This document shows positions 10,960 through 19,933 of a stretch of 64,000 nt of DNA, piece after piece. The position numbers and the translations under genes are program-made. Origin of the DNA: Xanthomonas hyacinthi (GTDB taxonomy: Bacteria; Pseudomonadota; Gammaproteobacteria; Xanthomonadales; Xanthomonadaceae); the NCBI RefSeq assembly GCF_009769165.1, contig NZ_CP043476.1, positions 2,363,001-2,427,000 on the forward strand, read 5' to 3'. The notes beneath the pieces are model-generated. The model worked only from the letters and a program-made list of their open reading frames with translations, searched no databases and was not told the DNA's origin. How positions within the stretch are numbered: position 1 is the stretch's first letter; each line of letters begins with the position of its first letter.

Positions 10960-12510
10960 TCAGTGCGCGGCAACGGCGGTGAAGGGTGCATCGCCCTGGC
11001 GACGCACTACCTGGCCGGGACGCGCAGGCAATGCGTGGCCGGCGGCGAATACCGTCTGGCCGGCGACCCAGACCTGCGCGATACCCACCGACTGCGCTGC
11101 GGGATTCTCGAGCGTGGCGCGGTCGGCTACGGTGTCCGGATCGAACAGCACCAAGTCGGCCCAGGCGCCGGGACGGATGACCCCGCGGTCGGTGATGCCT
11201 AGGTGCGCGGCCGCCAGCCCGGTCATGCGGTGCACCGCCTGCTCCAGCGACAGCACGCCGCGCTCGCGGACATAGCGCCCCAAGACGCGGGTGAACGTGC
11301 CGTGCCCGCGCGGATGGCCCAACTCGAAGCCGTCCGAACACACATTGCTGTGCGGCCAGCGCAGGAACGTGGCGACGTCGTCCTCGCTCATGCTGGTGCC
11401 GATCACGGCCTCGACCTTGCCCAGCTCAAGCTCGCTGGCGTGCGTGCGCTCATAGGCGGCCAAGGTCTTCTCCATGCCGATGTAGGCGGTGACGGGATCC
11501 TGTCCGCGCGCCTGCGCGATCTGCGCGATGCTGCGGCCCTGCAGCGAAGGATCCGGCCTGAACAACGCGACGCGGAGTTCCTCCGGTGGCGTGGACTCGG
11601 CGAAATTGAACGCCAGGCCCCGGCGGTCGTCGTAGTCCTTGTTGGGAAACATGATGCGCATCGTCGTTTGCCAGTACGTGTAGGGATACACGTCGGCGCT
11701 GAGGTCGATGCCTTCGGCGCGCGCCTGGTCGAGCTTGCGCAAGATCGCGTCCGCCTGTCCCCAGCGCTTGCGCACGGCGATCTTGAGGTGGGAAATCTGC
11801 ACCGGCATGCCGGTGCGGCGGCCGACCAGGATCGCCTCGTCGATCGCGCTGTCCAGCTCGAACGCCTCGTTGCGCACGTGGCTGATGTAGCGACCGCCGC
11901 GGCGTGCGGCCACCTGCGCCAGCGCCACGACCTCCTCGGTGGTGGAAAAGGCGCCGGGCTCGTACATCAGCCCAGTGGACAGGCCGAACGCACCGGCTTC
12001 CATGTCGGCCTCGAGCAGGCGGCTCATACCGGCGATCTCGCGTTCGCTGGCCGGACGCCGCGCGTCGGTGCCCAGCACCTGCGCGCGCAGCGTATTGTGC
12101 CCGGAGTAGCTGCCGAGGTTGACCGCCAGCGGGTTGGCCTGCAGCCGCTCGAAGAGGCTCGCCAGAGGCGTCTGCGAAAACCCGTCCTGGCCCACGATCA
12201 GGGTGGTGACGCCCTGGCTGGTCACCGTCGCCATGTCCGGCCGCTCGAACATGCCGGCATCGTGGTGGCTGTGGGTGTCGATGAAGCCTGGCGCCAGCAC
12301 TAGGCCCCGGCCGTCCACGCGCGGCTCGCCGGGCGCGGGCCGCAGCCGGCCCACCGCCACGATCCTGCCGTCGGCGATCCGCACCGCGCCCGCATAGGCC
12401 GGTGCGCCTGTGCCGTCGACGATCATCACGCGGTCGATCACGGTGGTGGCGGCGCACGCGGTAGCGGCCGGCAGTAGCGGCAGCAGCGCCATCGGCAGGC
12501 AGCGAAGCAT
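10960..12510 (-). CDS. exported N-acyl-D-amino-acid deacylase (D-aminoacylase family amidohydrolase)
   Basis: 516 residues counted from the ATG at 12510; that start gives a short signal peptide (MLRCLPMALLPLLPAATACA). The protein is a TIM-barrel amidohydrolase of the COG3653 D-aminoacylase group. The metal motif HSHHD is at residues 80-84; further ligand-bearing segments are YISHVRNE, ISHLKI and VCSDG. Family members remove acyl groups from N-acyl-D-amino acids. In classical members the segment after GVTT carries a metal-bridging Cys (GNCG); here it is GQDG with Asp109 at the Cys position, so the metal site or substrate may differ. The open frame continues upstream to 12774 but that part is Arg/Pro rich and not family-like. 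Confidence 0.82.
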   Translation of the reverse strand: MLRCLPMALLPLLPAATACAATTVIDRVMIVDGTGAPAYAGAVRIADGRIVAVGRLRPAPGEPRVDGRGLVLAPGFIDTHSHHDAGMFERPDMATVTSQGVTTLIVGQDGFSQTPLASLFERLQANPLAVNLGSYSGHNTLRAQVLGTDARRPASEREIAGMSRLLEADMEAGAFGLSTGLMYEPGAFSTTEEVVALAQVAARRGGRYISHVRNEAFELDSAIDEAILVGRRTGMPVQISHLKIAVRKRWGQADAILRKLDQARAEGIDLSADVYPYTYWQTTMRIMFPNKDYDDRRGLAFNFAESTPPEELRVALFRPDPSLQGRSIAQIAQARGQDPVTAYIGMEKTLAAYERTHASELELGKVEAVIGTSMSEDDVATFLRWPHSNVCSDGFELGHPRGHGTFTRVLGRYVRERGVLSLEQAVHRMTGLAAAHLGITDRGVIRPGAWADLVLFDPDTVADRATLENPAAQSVGIAQVWVAGQTVFAAGHALPARPGQVVRRQGDAPFTAVAAH

Positions 12511-12922
12511 GCGCGGGATCTTCGGCTCCAGGCATCGGCGGATTCGCGCCAGGCCCCCGACTCCGCCATCGCCAGGGCGCGGGCGATGGCGGGGCGCATG
12601 AGCACGGCAAGTCACGACCCGTGGCCACGCGCAGGGTCCGGCATCGGTGGCGGTACTTGCCGCCGGAAGCGCGTCCATCGCGCCTGCGATCTCCATCAGC
12701 GCTTCGCCCCGCGCCGGCGCAACGAAGGCCGCCATCAGTGGCGGACTCGGACCGGCGGCCGGGAGCGGGAACATGGGTGCGGCATGGTCCGACCTCTCTT
12801 GCGTGCTCTGGATCGGCTCACGCTATGCGCCGCGCCGCGTCCGATACTTTGCAAAGCGGGCCCTCCCTTTAGCATGGAGGGCGTCGCGCCCCGCGCGTGC
12901 GGGACGTTGCGCATGCACGGCG
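12511..12922. other. intergenic gap between deacylase and amaB
   Basis: About 410 bases, both neighbours on the minus strand. It contains a 10-base palindrome CTTTGCAAAG (12847-12856) and, directly beside it, a 7-bp stem GCCCTCC/GGAGGGC (12860-12882). The stem lies 40 bases past the amaB stop and could weakly end its transcript, but no T-run follows. No gene was recognised. Confidence 0.45.
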
Positions 12923-14428
12923 TCAGCCGAAGACGAGGCCCTGGGCCAGCGGCAGTTCGCGCGAGTAGTTGACGGTCGTGGTCTGCCGACGCATGTAGGC
13001 CCGCCAGGCGTCGGAGCCCGACTCGCGGCCGCCGCCGGTTTCCTTCTCGCCGCCGAACGCGCCGCCGATTTCCGCGCCGCTGGTGCCGATGTTGACGTTG
13101 GCCAGGCCGCAGTCGCTGCCCGAGGCGCTCTGGAAGCGCTCGGCCTCGCGCACGTCGTTGGTGAACACGCATGACGCCAATCCCTGCGGCACCGCGTTGT
13201 TGAGCTGTAGCGCCTCGTCGAAATCGTCGTAGGTCAGCACGTACAGGATCGGGGCGAAGGTCTCTTGCTGCACCACCGCGGTCTGCGCCGGCATCTCCAC
13301 GATCGCCGGGGCCACGTAATAGGCCTGCGGCCAGACGTCCTGCAACGTGCGTTCGCCGCCGAAGACGATGCCCCCCTCGCCGCGCGCCCGCTCCAGCGCC
13401 TGGCGCATGGCGTCGAACGCCTGGCGGTCGATCAGCGGGCCCACCAGATGGTCCTCGCGCGGATCGCCGATGCGCACGGCCGCGTACGCGGCCTTGAGCC
13501 GGGCAAGCACCGCGTCCCGCACCGAGCGATGCACGATCAGGCGGCGCAGGCTCGTGCATCGCTGGCCCGCGGTGCCCACCGCCGCGAACAGAATGCCGCG
13601 CAACGCTAGTTCCAGATCGGCGCTGGGGGCGAGGATCATGGCGTTGTTGCCGCCCAGCTCCAGCAGGCTGCGCCCGAAGCGCGCCGCGACCCGGGGACCG
13701 ATCTCGCGGCCCATGCGGGTGCTGCCGGTGGCGCTGACCAGCGGCACGCGGATGTCGCTCGCCAGCGCCTCGCCGACCCGGCGATCGCCGATCACCACTT
13801 CGCTCAGGCCTTCCGGCGCCTGACCGAAGCGTTGCAGCGCGCGCCGTAACAAGGCCTGGCAGGCAAACGCGGTGAGCGGGGTCTTTTCCGAGGGTTTCCA
13901 TACCACCGCATTGCCGCAGACCAGGGCCAGGGCCGCGTTCCAGGCCCAGACCGCGGCCGGAAAGTTGAAAGCGCTGATCACGCCGATCACGCCCAGCGGA
14001 TGCCAGGTCTCGCGCATGTGATGGCCCGGGCGCTCGGATGCGATGGTCAGCCCATGCAGCTGGCGCGACAGCCCGACGGCGAAGTCGCAGATGTCGATCA
14101 TCTCCTGCACCTCGCCCAGGCCCTCCTGGACAATCTTTCCGGCCTCAATGGTAATCAGCGCGCCCAGATCGCGTTTATGTTCGCGCAGGACCTGGCCGTA
14201 GAGGCGGACCAGCTCCCCGCGCCGCGGCGCGGGCACCTCGCGCCAGAGCAGGAAGGCCTGGTGCGCGGCGCCGACCTTCGCGGCGACGGCGTCCGAGTCC
14301 TGCAGCGCGACCCTGGCGAGCGGAGCGCCGTCGATGGGGCTGTGGACCGGATGGTTCCCGTCGCTGCGGTGCGCTGCATCCACGCCCAGCTTGGCCAGCA
14401 ATCCGTCGATCGAACCAAGATTTCCCAT
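12923..14428 (-). CDS. amaB: L-aminoadipate-semialdehyde (piperideine-6-carboxylate) dehydrogenase, ALDH7 family
   Basis: 501 residues, the usual length for ALDH7-type dehydrogenases. Diagnostic segments are VISAFNFPAAVWAWNAALAL, the cofactor motif ATGSTRMG, the catalytic Glu in LELGGNNAMI and the catalytic Cys in TAGQRCTSLRR. ALDH7 enzymes oxidise alpha-aminoadipate semialdehyde (in equilibrium with piperideine-6-carboxylate) to L-2-aminoadipate with NAD(P)+ in lysine breakdown. The four genes beyond the divergent LysR regulator encode or fit the following steps. The start at 14428 (MGNLGSID) agrees with family length; a longer reading through the divergent promoter region is unlikely. Confidence 0.87.
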   Translation of the reverse strand: MGNLGSIDGLLAKLGVDAAHRSDGNHPVHSPIDGAPLARVALQDSDAVAAKVGAAHQAFLLWREVPAPRRGELVRLYGQVLREHKRDLGALITIEAGKIVQEGLGEVQEMIDICDFAVGLSRQLHGLTIASERPGHHMRETWHPLGVIGVISAFNFPAAVWAWNAALALVCGNAVVWKPSEKTPLTAFACQALLRRALQRFGQAPEGLSEVVIGDRRVGEALASDIRVPLVSATGSTRMGREIGPRVAARFGRSLLELGGNNAMILAPSADLELALRGILFAAVGTAGQRCTSLRRLIVHRSVRDAVLARLKAAYAAVRIGDPREDHLVGPLIDRQAFDAMRQALERARGEGGIVFGGERTLQDVWPQAYYVAPAIVEMPAQTAVVQQETFAPILYVLTYDDFDEALQLNNAVPQGLASCVFTNDVREAERFQSASGSDCGLANVNIGTSGAEIGGAFGGEKETGGGRESGSDAWRAYMRRQTTTVNYSRELPLAQGLVFG

Positions 14429-14513
14429 GTCCGAAGGCAACTCGCAGAGGTCGATGTAGCGGCAGTGTCGATCCGGATTCGCACCATCACAAGCGACCTT
14501 TCCGCAACCATCC

Positions 14514-14528
14514 ATTCCTGGCGGGAAT
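14514..14528. promoter_or_regulatory. putative LysR-type regulator binding box (ATTCC-N5-GGAAT)
   Basis: An interrupted dyad ATTCC-N5-GGAAT fits the T-N11-A pattern of LysR-regulator recognition sites. It lies in the 129-base divergent region between amaB and the LysR gene, 30 bases before the LysR start and 86 bases before the amaB start, the standard position for a site controlling both. No experimental support. Confidence 0.5.
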
Positions 14529-14557
14529 AATGGCTTCCGATCCAGCGGTGAAACACC

Positions 14558-15478
14558 ATGTCCAGAAGACTGCTTCCCACGCTCGCCTCGCTCCAGTGCT
14601 TCGAAGCATCGGCCAGGTACTTGAGCTTCACCCGCGCGGCGCAGGAACTGCATCTGACCCAGAGCGCGGTGAGCAAGCAGGTCGCGCAGCTGGAGGAGAT
14701 GCTCCGGCACGCGCTGTTCCATCGTCTGCGCCGTCGGCTGAAGCTGACGGCGGCGGGCGAGCTATACCTGACCGAGGTCAACAGGATCCTCTGTCAGGTC
14801 GACATGTCCAGCCGCTACATCCTGTCTTACGGCGGCGAGACGCAGGTACTCAAGGTCGCCGCTCAGCCGACCTTCGGCGCGCGCTGGCTGATCCCGTGCC
14901 TGAAGGGATTTTCCCGGCGCCACCCGACGCTCCACCTGGACTTGCGCAGCGAACTGGAGCCGTTCGACCTGCTCCAGGCCAAGGCCGACGTGGCGTTCTT
15001 CTACGGCAGGGGCTCGTGGCCGGGAGCCACCTGCATCGAACTGTTCGGCGAGGAAATGGTGCCGGTGTGCACGCCGGACATCCTCCCCGCGCGGCGCCTG
15101 TCGAGTGCCGCCGAACTGGCCGACCTGGTGCTGCTGCAATGCGCCTCGCGCCCCGAAGCATGGCACGAATGGTTCGCGGCGCAGTCGCTCGACACCGCCA
15201 ACAGCTATCACGGCCCGCGCTTCGACACCTTCCACATGTGCATCCGCGCCGCGCAGGCCGGCTGCGGCGTGGCGCTGGTGCCGCGCTTGCTGGTCGAGGA
15301 GGAACTGGCCGACGGCAAGCTGGCGATCCCGTGGCACTACCGCATGCCCAGCGACGGCGCCTACTTCCTCGCCTACGCCGAACACGCCATCGACATCCCG
15401 CGGGTCAGGAGCCTGGTGGAGTGGGTGCTCGAGAAGGCCGCAGCGACGCGCGCCGCCGATCCCGAACGGCAGGAATGA
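14558..15478 (+). CDS. LysR-family transcriptional regulator of the lysine/aminoadipate cluster
   Basis: 306 residues. The winged helix-turn-helix is at residues 8-65 (SFTRAAQELHLTQSAVSKQV) and is followed by the periplasmic-binding-protein-like effector domain, with QPTFGARWLIPCL at its beginning. The subtype resembles GcvA-like regulators. It is divergent from amaB and its stop overlaps the first possible ATG of the aminotransferase gene (ATGA at 15475-15478). Position suggests that it responds to a lysine-pathway intermediate such as aminoadipate or 2-oxoadipate; the ligand and sign of control are inferred only from context. Confidence 0.88.
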   Translation: MSRRLLPTLASLQCFEASARYLSFTRAAQELHLTQSAVSKQVAQLEEMLRHALFHRLRRRLKLTAAGELYLTEVNRILCQVDMSSRYILSYGGETQVLKVAAQPTFGARWLIPCLKGFSRRHPTLHLDLRSELEPFDLLQAKADVAFFYGRGSWPGATCIELFGEEMVPVCTPDILPARRLSSAAELADLVLLQCASRPEAWHEWFAAQSLDTANSYHGPRFDTFHMCIRAAQAGCGVALVPRLLVEEELADGKLAIPWHYRMPSDGAYFLAYAEHAIDIPRVRSLVEWVLEKAAATRAADPERQE

Positions 15479-16860
15479 CTGCGCGACTTATTTTCGCTTG
15501 CGGTCCGGGCGGGTGCTTCGCTGTGATGGAAGCCAATCCAACGCGGGATATCCGATGTCGCACGCCACGATCGCTCCGCCCGCTTGCCCAACGCCCCCCC
15601 CTCCCGCCGCCGGGCCTGGGCCCTGTCGGCGCGGCGCTGGCGACCGTGCACCCGATCGTGCTCAGCCACGGTCGCAACGCGCTGGTCTGGGACAGCGCAG
15701 GCCGCGAGTACATCGATTTCGTCGGTGGCATCGGCGTGCTCAATCTCGGACACTGCCACCCGGCGGTGGTCGCCGCGGTCGCCGGCCAGGCGCAGCGCCT
15801 GATCCATTCGGCCTACAACGCCGTTCCGCACCAGGGCTACGGCGAACTGATGGAGGCGCTGGCCGACTTCGTCGCGGTCGGCTACCCGCTGGCGGGGATG
15901 CTCACCAACAGTGGAGCGGAGGCGGTGGAGAACGCGCTCAAGATCGTTCGCGCCGCGACCGGTCGCAGTGCGGTGATCGCGTTCGACGGCGGTTTCCACG
16001 GCCGCACCCTGGCGGCGTTGAACCTCAACGGGAAGGTGGTCCCGTACAAGCAGGGCGTCGGTCCGCTGCCCGGGCCGGTCTACCACGTTCCGTATCCCAG
16101 CCAGGACACGGGCGTGGACGCGCAGACCGCGTTCGCGGCGATCGCGCGGCTGTTGGAGGTCGAGATCGACGCCGGCGAGGTGGGGTGCTTCGTGGTCGAG
16201 CCGATCCTGGGCGATGGCGGCTTCCAGGCCCTCGATCCCGCATTCGCGTGCCGCCTGCGCAGCTTCTGCGACGAGCGCGGCATCGTGCTGGTCGTCGACG
16301 AGATACAGTCGGGCTTCGGCCGCACCGGTCGTCGGTTCGCCTTTCACCGCCTGGGCATCGAGCCCGACCTGCTGCTGCTCGGCAAGAGCATCGCCGGCGG
16401 CCTGCCTCTCGGCGCCGTGGTCGGGCGGCGGGAGCTGCTCGACAGCCTGCCCCAGGGAGGCCTCGGCGGCACCTATTCCGGCAATCCGCTGGCCTGCGCG
16501 GCGGCCCTGGCCAGCTTGCGCATCATGACCGACGCCAATCTGGCCGCCTGGGGCCAGGCCCAGGAACACGCCGTATTGCGACGCCATGCGCACTGGCGCC
16601 GGCGGGCGCTGTCGCCGTGCCTGGGCAGGCTCACCGGCGTGGGCGCGATGCGCGGCATCGAGCTGACCGATCCGCAGGGCGCGCCGGGAACCTGGCAGCT
16701 CGCCACGTTGCTGCAACGCGCCCGCGATCGGGGACTGCTGCTGATGCCGAGCGGCAGGCACCGCCACATTGTTCGCCTGCTGGCACCGCTCACCATCGAG
16801 CCGGAGCTGTTCGAGCGCGGCCTGGACATCATCGAGTCCTGTCTGGCGGACCTCGGCTGA
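15475..16860 (+). CDS. class III PLP-dependent aminotransferase, probably 2-aminoadipate/4-aminobutyrate type
   Basis: The catalytic part is intact from VGAALATVHPIVLSHG onward: the LTNSGAEAVENALKIVRAAT segment, the metal/PLP motif DEIQSGFGRTG and the Schiff-base Lys in LLLLGKSIAGGLP. Relatives in Pseudomonas transaminate 2-aminoadipate to 2-oxoadipate, the step after amaB, and similar enzymes act on 4-aminobutyrate. The start is uncertain. In frame, translation could begin at ATG 15475 or 15526, giving an atypical leader. A more natural start, ATG 15555 (MSHATIAPP), is in the neighbouring frame and would join this frame if the 8-C run at 15594-15601 had seven C. The ydiJ ATG follows four bases after the stop, so the genes form an operon. 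Confidence 0.82.
   Translation: MTARLIFACGPGGCFAVMEANPTRDIRCRTPRSLRPLAQRPPLPPPGLGPVGAALATVHPIVLSHGRNALVWDSAGREYIDFVGGIGVLNLGHCHPAVVAAVAGQAQRLIHSAYNAVPHQGYGELMEALADFVAVGYPLAGMLTNSGAEAVENALKIVRAATGRSAVIAFDGGFHGRTLAALNLNGKVVPYKQGVGPLPGPVYHVPYPSQDTGVDAQTAFAAIARLLEVEIDAGEVGCFVVEPILGDGGFQALDPAFACRLRSFCDERGIVLVVDEIQSGFGRTGRRFAFHRLGIEPDLLLLGKSIAGGLPLGAVVGRRELLDSLPQGGLGGTYSGNPLACAAALASLRIMTDANLAAWGQAQEHAVLRRHAHWRRRALSPCLGRLTGVGAMRGIELTDPQGAPGTWQLATLLQRARDRGLLLMPSGRHRHIVRLLAPLTIEPELFERGLDIIESCLADLG
15594..15601 (+). repeat. 8-C homopolymer tract at the aminotransferase 5' end
   Basis: Eight consecutive C at codon positions about 14-16 after the out-of-frame ATG at 15555. One C fewer would fuse that start in frame to the aminotransferase. 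This can be a sequencing error, a fixed mutation or a slipped-strand switch. Confidence 0.75.
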
Positions 16861-16864
16861 CGCC

Positions 16865-19800
16865 ATGATCGGCCGGATCGAGCCACAGACGGCCACCGCC
16901 ACGCGCTATCGCGTTTTCCTGCATGCGTTGCGACGGCGCGGCTTCCAGGGTGACATCGCCCTCGACCACGGCAGCCGCACGGTACTGTCGACCGACAACT
17001 CGATCTACCAGCGGATGCCGCAGGCGGTGCTGTTCCCACGGCACGCGCAGGACGTGCAACGCATCGCCGTCCTTGCGGACGAACCGGAGCACCAGCGCGT
17101 GGTGCTGGCGCCGCGCGGCGGCGGAACGGGAACCAATGGCCAATCGCTGACCGACGGCCTGGTCGTCGACCTGTCGCGACACATGAACGCCATCGTCGAG
17201 ATCGACGCGCGGCGACGCCGGGTGCGAGTGCAGCCGGGCGTGGTGAAGGATCAGCTCAACGCGGCGCTGAAAGAGCACGGCCTGTTCTTCGCGCCGGAAC
17301 TGTCCACTTCCAACCGCGCCACCATCGGCGGCATGATCGGCACCGACGCCAGCGGACAAGGCAGCTGCGTCTACGGCAAGACCCGCGACCATGTGCTTTC
17401 CCTGGACACCGTGCTGCTCGGCGGCGAGTTGCTGTCCACCGCGCCGCTGTCCGCAGCGGCGCTGCAGCGCCGGCTGGTGGCGCCCGGCCGGAGCGGGGCG
17501 GTCCACCGCGCCGCGGTCGAGGTGCAGCGACGCTATGCGGACGCGATCCGATGCCGCTTCCCCAGGCTCAATCGTTGCCTGACCGGCTACGACCTGGCGC
17601 ATCTGCGCGATGCCGACGGCCGTTTCGATCTCACCAGCCTGCTCTGCGGCGCGGAGGGCACGCTGGGCTTCAGCGTCGAGGCCACCTTGAACGTCCTGCC
17701 CATCCCCGCGCACTCGGCGCTGGTCAACATCTCCTATGCCGGCTTCATGGACGCGCTGCATGACGCCCGTGCGCTGATGGTGATGGCGCCGCTGTCGATC
17801 GAGACGGTGGACTCGACGGTGCTCGGCCTGGCGATGCAGGACATCGTCTGGCACCGGGCGGCCGACTACTTCCCCACCGATCCGGCGACACCGACGCTGG
17901 GCATCAACCTGGTGGAATTCAGCGGCGACGATCTCGACGATCTCGACGATCTCGACGATCTCGACGCGCTGGACGCGCGGGTCGCGGCGTTCGTCGCCCA
18001 CCTTCGGCACGACACCGGCGTGCGGCGCCTGGGCCACACGATCGCCCGCGGCGCGGTGCAGGTGAGTCGGGTGTACGCGATGCGCAAGCGCGCGGTCGGC
18101 CTGCTCGGCAACGTGCAGGGCGAGGCCCGGCCGCAGCCGTTCGTCGAGGACGCCGCGGTGCCGCCCGAGTCGTTGCCCGCGTTCATCGCCGAGTTTCGCG
18201 CGCTGCTCGACGGCCACGGACTGCGGTACGGCATGTTCGGTCACGTCGACGCCGGCGTGCTGCACGTGCGCCCTGCCCTGGACATGAAGGATCCCGCGCA
18301 GGCGGCGTTGGTGCGCCCGATCAGCGATGCCGTCGCACGCCTGGCGCAAAAGTACGGCGGCCTGCTCTGGGGTGAGCATGGCAAGGGTCTGCGTTCGGGG
18401 TACGCGCCGCGCGTCTTCGCCGAGCTGTACCCGGCCCTGCAGGCGATCAAGGCCGCGTTCGATCCGCGCAACCAGCTCAACCCGGGCAAGATCGCCACCC
18501 CGGCCGGCAGTGCCGACTCGCTGCTGCGCATCGACGGCGTCGCCATGCGCGGGGAACTGGACCGGCGGATCGACGCGCGGGTCTGGCGCAGCTATGCGCC
18601 GGCCATGCACTGCAACGGCAACGGCGCCTGCTACGACCAAGATCCGGACGACGCGATGTGCCCGTCCTGGAAGGCCAGCCGCGACCGCAACCAATCGCCC
18701 AAGGGCCGCGCCTCGCTGATCCGCGAGTGGTTGCGGCTGCAGGGCGAAGCCGGCATCGACGTGCTCGGCGAGGCCGAACGGATCCGCACCGCGGCGCCGG
18801 GCGCAGGATTGCTGGGCAAGGCCTGGCGTACCTTGCGCAGGCGGTGCGGCGAAGCGGACTTCTCGCACGAGGTGCATGCGGCGCTGTCCACCTGCCTGGC
18901 GTGCAAGTCCTGCGCTGGACAGTGCCCGGTGAGGGTCGACGTGCCCGGGTTCAGGGCGCGCTTCCTGGAGCTGTACCACGGCCGCTACCTGCGCCCGCTG
19001 CGCGACTACCTGATCGGCTCGCTCGAATTCGCCGTGCCCTGGCTGGCGCGGTCGCCGGCCGTATACAACGGCCTGTTGCGCCTGCCGCCGGTGCGCGCCG
19101 CGCTCGAGCGCGGGATCGGCCTGGTGGATGCCCCGCCGATCAGTCGCATCGACCTGCAGGCGGTGCTGGCGAGCTGGGACGTCGCCGAAGCTACGCCCGA
19201 CCGCTTGCGTGCGCTGTCGCAGGAGCGGCGCGCGCGCTGCGTCGTCCTGGTGCAGGACGCGTTCACCCGCTACTTCGACACGCAACTGCTCGCCGACCTG
19301 GTCGAGACCTGCTCGCGCCTGGGCTTCCGAGTGCTGCTTGCCCCCTTCCTGCCCAACGGCAAGCCGTTGCACGTGCTGGGCTTCCTCGCCGCCTTCGAGA
19401 GGACGGCACGGCGCAACGCCGCCATGCTCGGCCGGCTCGCCGCGTGCGAGGTGAAGTTGGTCGGGCTCGATCCAGCCATGACCCTGGTCTATCGCCAGGA
19501 GTACCGCGGGCTGATCGGCGAGGCGGCACCACAGGTCCTGCTGCCGCAGGAATGGCTGCTCGAGGTGCTGTCCCCGACCGCGGCCAAACCGGGCGCGCCT
19601 CCCTACTATCTGCTGGGCCACTGCACCGAGCGGACCAACGCGCCATTGGCGATGGGGCAGTGGCGCGAGGCCTTCGGACGGCTCGGGCTGGAGCTGCGGA
19701 TCCTGGCCTCGGGCTGCTGCGGCATGTCCGGTACCTACGGTCATGAGGCCGCCAATCGCGCTGCCTCCGAGCGCATTTACGACCTGTCCTGGCGCCGACT

Positions 19801-19933
19801 GATCGACGCGCACGGCGGTGACCGGCGCCTGCTGGCCAGCGGCTACTCCTGTCGCAGCCAGGCCGGGCGTCTCGGTCAGGGCAGGCTCCCGCATCCGCTC
19901 CAGGCGTTGCTTGCGCACCTGCGCGGGACATGA
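16865..19933 (+). CDS. ydiJ: YdiJ-type D-2-hydroxyglutarate dehydrogenase (FAD and Fe-S)
   Basis: 1022 residues, close to E. coli YdiJ (1018). The N-terminal half is a VAO-type FAD domain (PRGGGTGTNGQSLTDGLVVD, then GTDASGQGSCVYGKTRDHV) with an FAD-oxidase C-terminal domain (GEHGKGLRS). The C-terminal part has a 4Fe-4S motif with Cys677, Cys680, Cys683 and Cys687, then two CCG-type segments (GHCTERT and SGCCGMSGTYG). Such enzymes oxidise D-2-hydroxyglutarate to 2-oxoglutarate and pass electrons to the respiratory chain. The next gene, hglS, makes D-2-hydroxyglutarate from 2-oxoadipate, so the order fits. A 9-base tandem repeat inside the gene adds Asp-Asp-Leu units near residue 357-368. Confidence 0.88.
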   Translation: MIGRIEPQTATATRYRVFLHALRRRGFQGDIALDHGSRTVLSTDNSIYQRMPQAVLFPRHAQDVQRIAVLADEPEHQRVVLAPRGGGTGTNGQSLTDGLVVDLSRHMNAIVEIDARRRRVRVQPGVVKDQLNAALKEHGLFFAPELSTSNRATIGGMIGTDASGQGSCVYGKTRDHVLSLDTVLLGGELLSTAPLSAAALQRRLVAPGRSGAVHRAAVEVQRRYADAIRCRFPRLNRCLTGYDLAHLRDADGRFDLTSLLCGAEGTLGFSVEATLNVLPIPAHSALVNISYAGFMDALHDARALMVMAPLSIETVDSTVLGLAMQDIVWHRAADYFPTDPATPTLGINLVEFSGDDLDDLDDLDDLDALDARVAAFVAHLRHDTGVRRLGHTIARGAVQVSRVYAMRKRAVGLLGNVQGEARPQPFVEDAAVPPESLPAFIAEFRALLDGHGLRYGMFGHVDAGVLHVRPALDMKDPAQAALVRPISDAVARLAQKYGGLLWGEHGKGLRSGYAPRVFAELYPALQAIKAAFDPRNQLNPGKIATPAGSADSLLRIDGVAMRGELDRRIDARVWRSYAPAMHCNGNGACYDQDPDDAMCPSWKASRDRNQSPKGRASLIREWLRLQGEAGIDVLGEAERIRTAAPGAGLLGKAWRTLRRRCGEADFSHEVHAALSTCLACKSCAGQCPVRVDVPGFRARFLELYHGRYLRPLRDYLIGSLEFAVPWLARSPAVYNGLLRLPPVRAALERGIGLVDAPPISRIDLQAVLASWDVAEATPDRLRALSQERRARCVVLVQDAFTRYFDTQLLADLVETCSRLGFRVLLAPFLPNGKPLHVLGFLAAFERTARRNAAMLGRLAACEVKLVGLDPAMTLVYRQEYRGLIGEAAPQVLLPQEWLLEVLSPTAAKPGAPPYYLLGHCTERTNAPLAMGQWREAFGRLGLELRILASGCCGMSGTYGHEAANRAASERIYDLSWRRLIDAHGGDRRLLASGYSCRSQAGRLGQGRLPHPLQALLAHLRGT
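17930..17965 (+). repeat. 4 x 9-bp tandem repeat (GATCTCGAC) inside ydiJ
   Basis: Four perfect consecutive copies of GATCTCGAC encode repeated Asp-Leu-Asp triplets. The unit is a multiple of three, so changes in copy number would lengthen or shorten an acidic loop without shifting frame. No such loop is expected from the family. Confidence 0.9.

Noticed and set aside
12511..12774. N-terminal extension of the D-aminoacylase
   Set aside because: The added residues are Arg/Pro-rich and would bury the signal peptide that begins at 12510.
14429..14722. N-terminal extension of amaB across the divergent promoter into the LysR gene
   Set aside because: It would overlap the LysR coding start; ALDH7 length fits the start at 14428.
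17930..17965. Tandem units considered as a CRISPR-like array
   Set aside because: Nine-base head-to-tail copies without spacers, inside a coding region.
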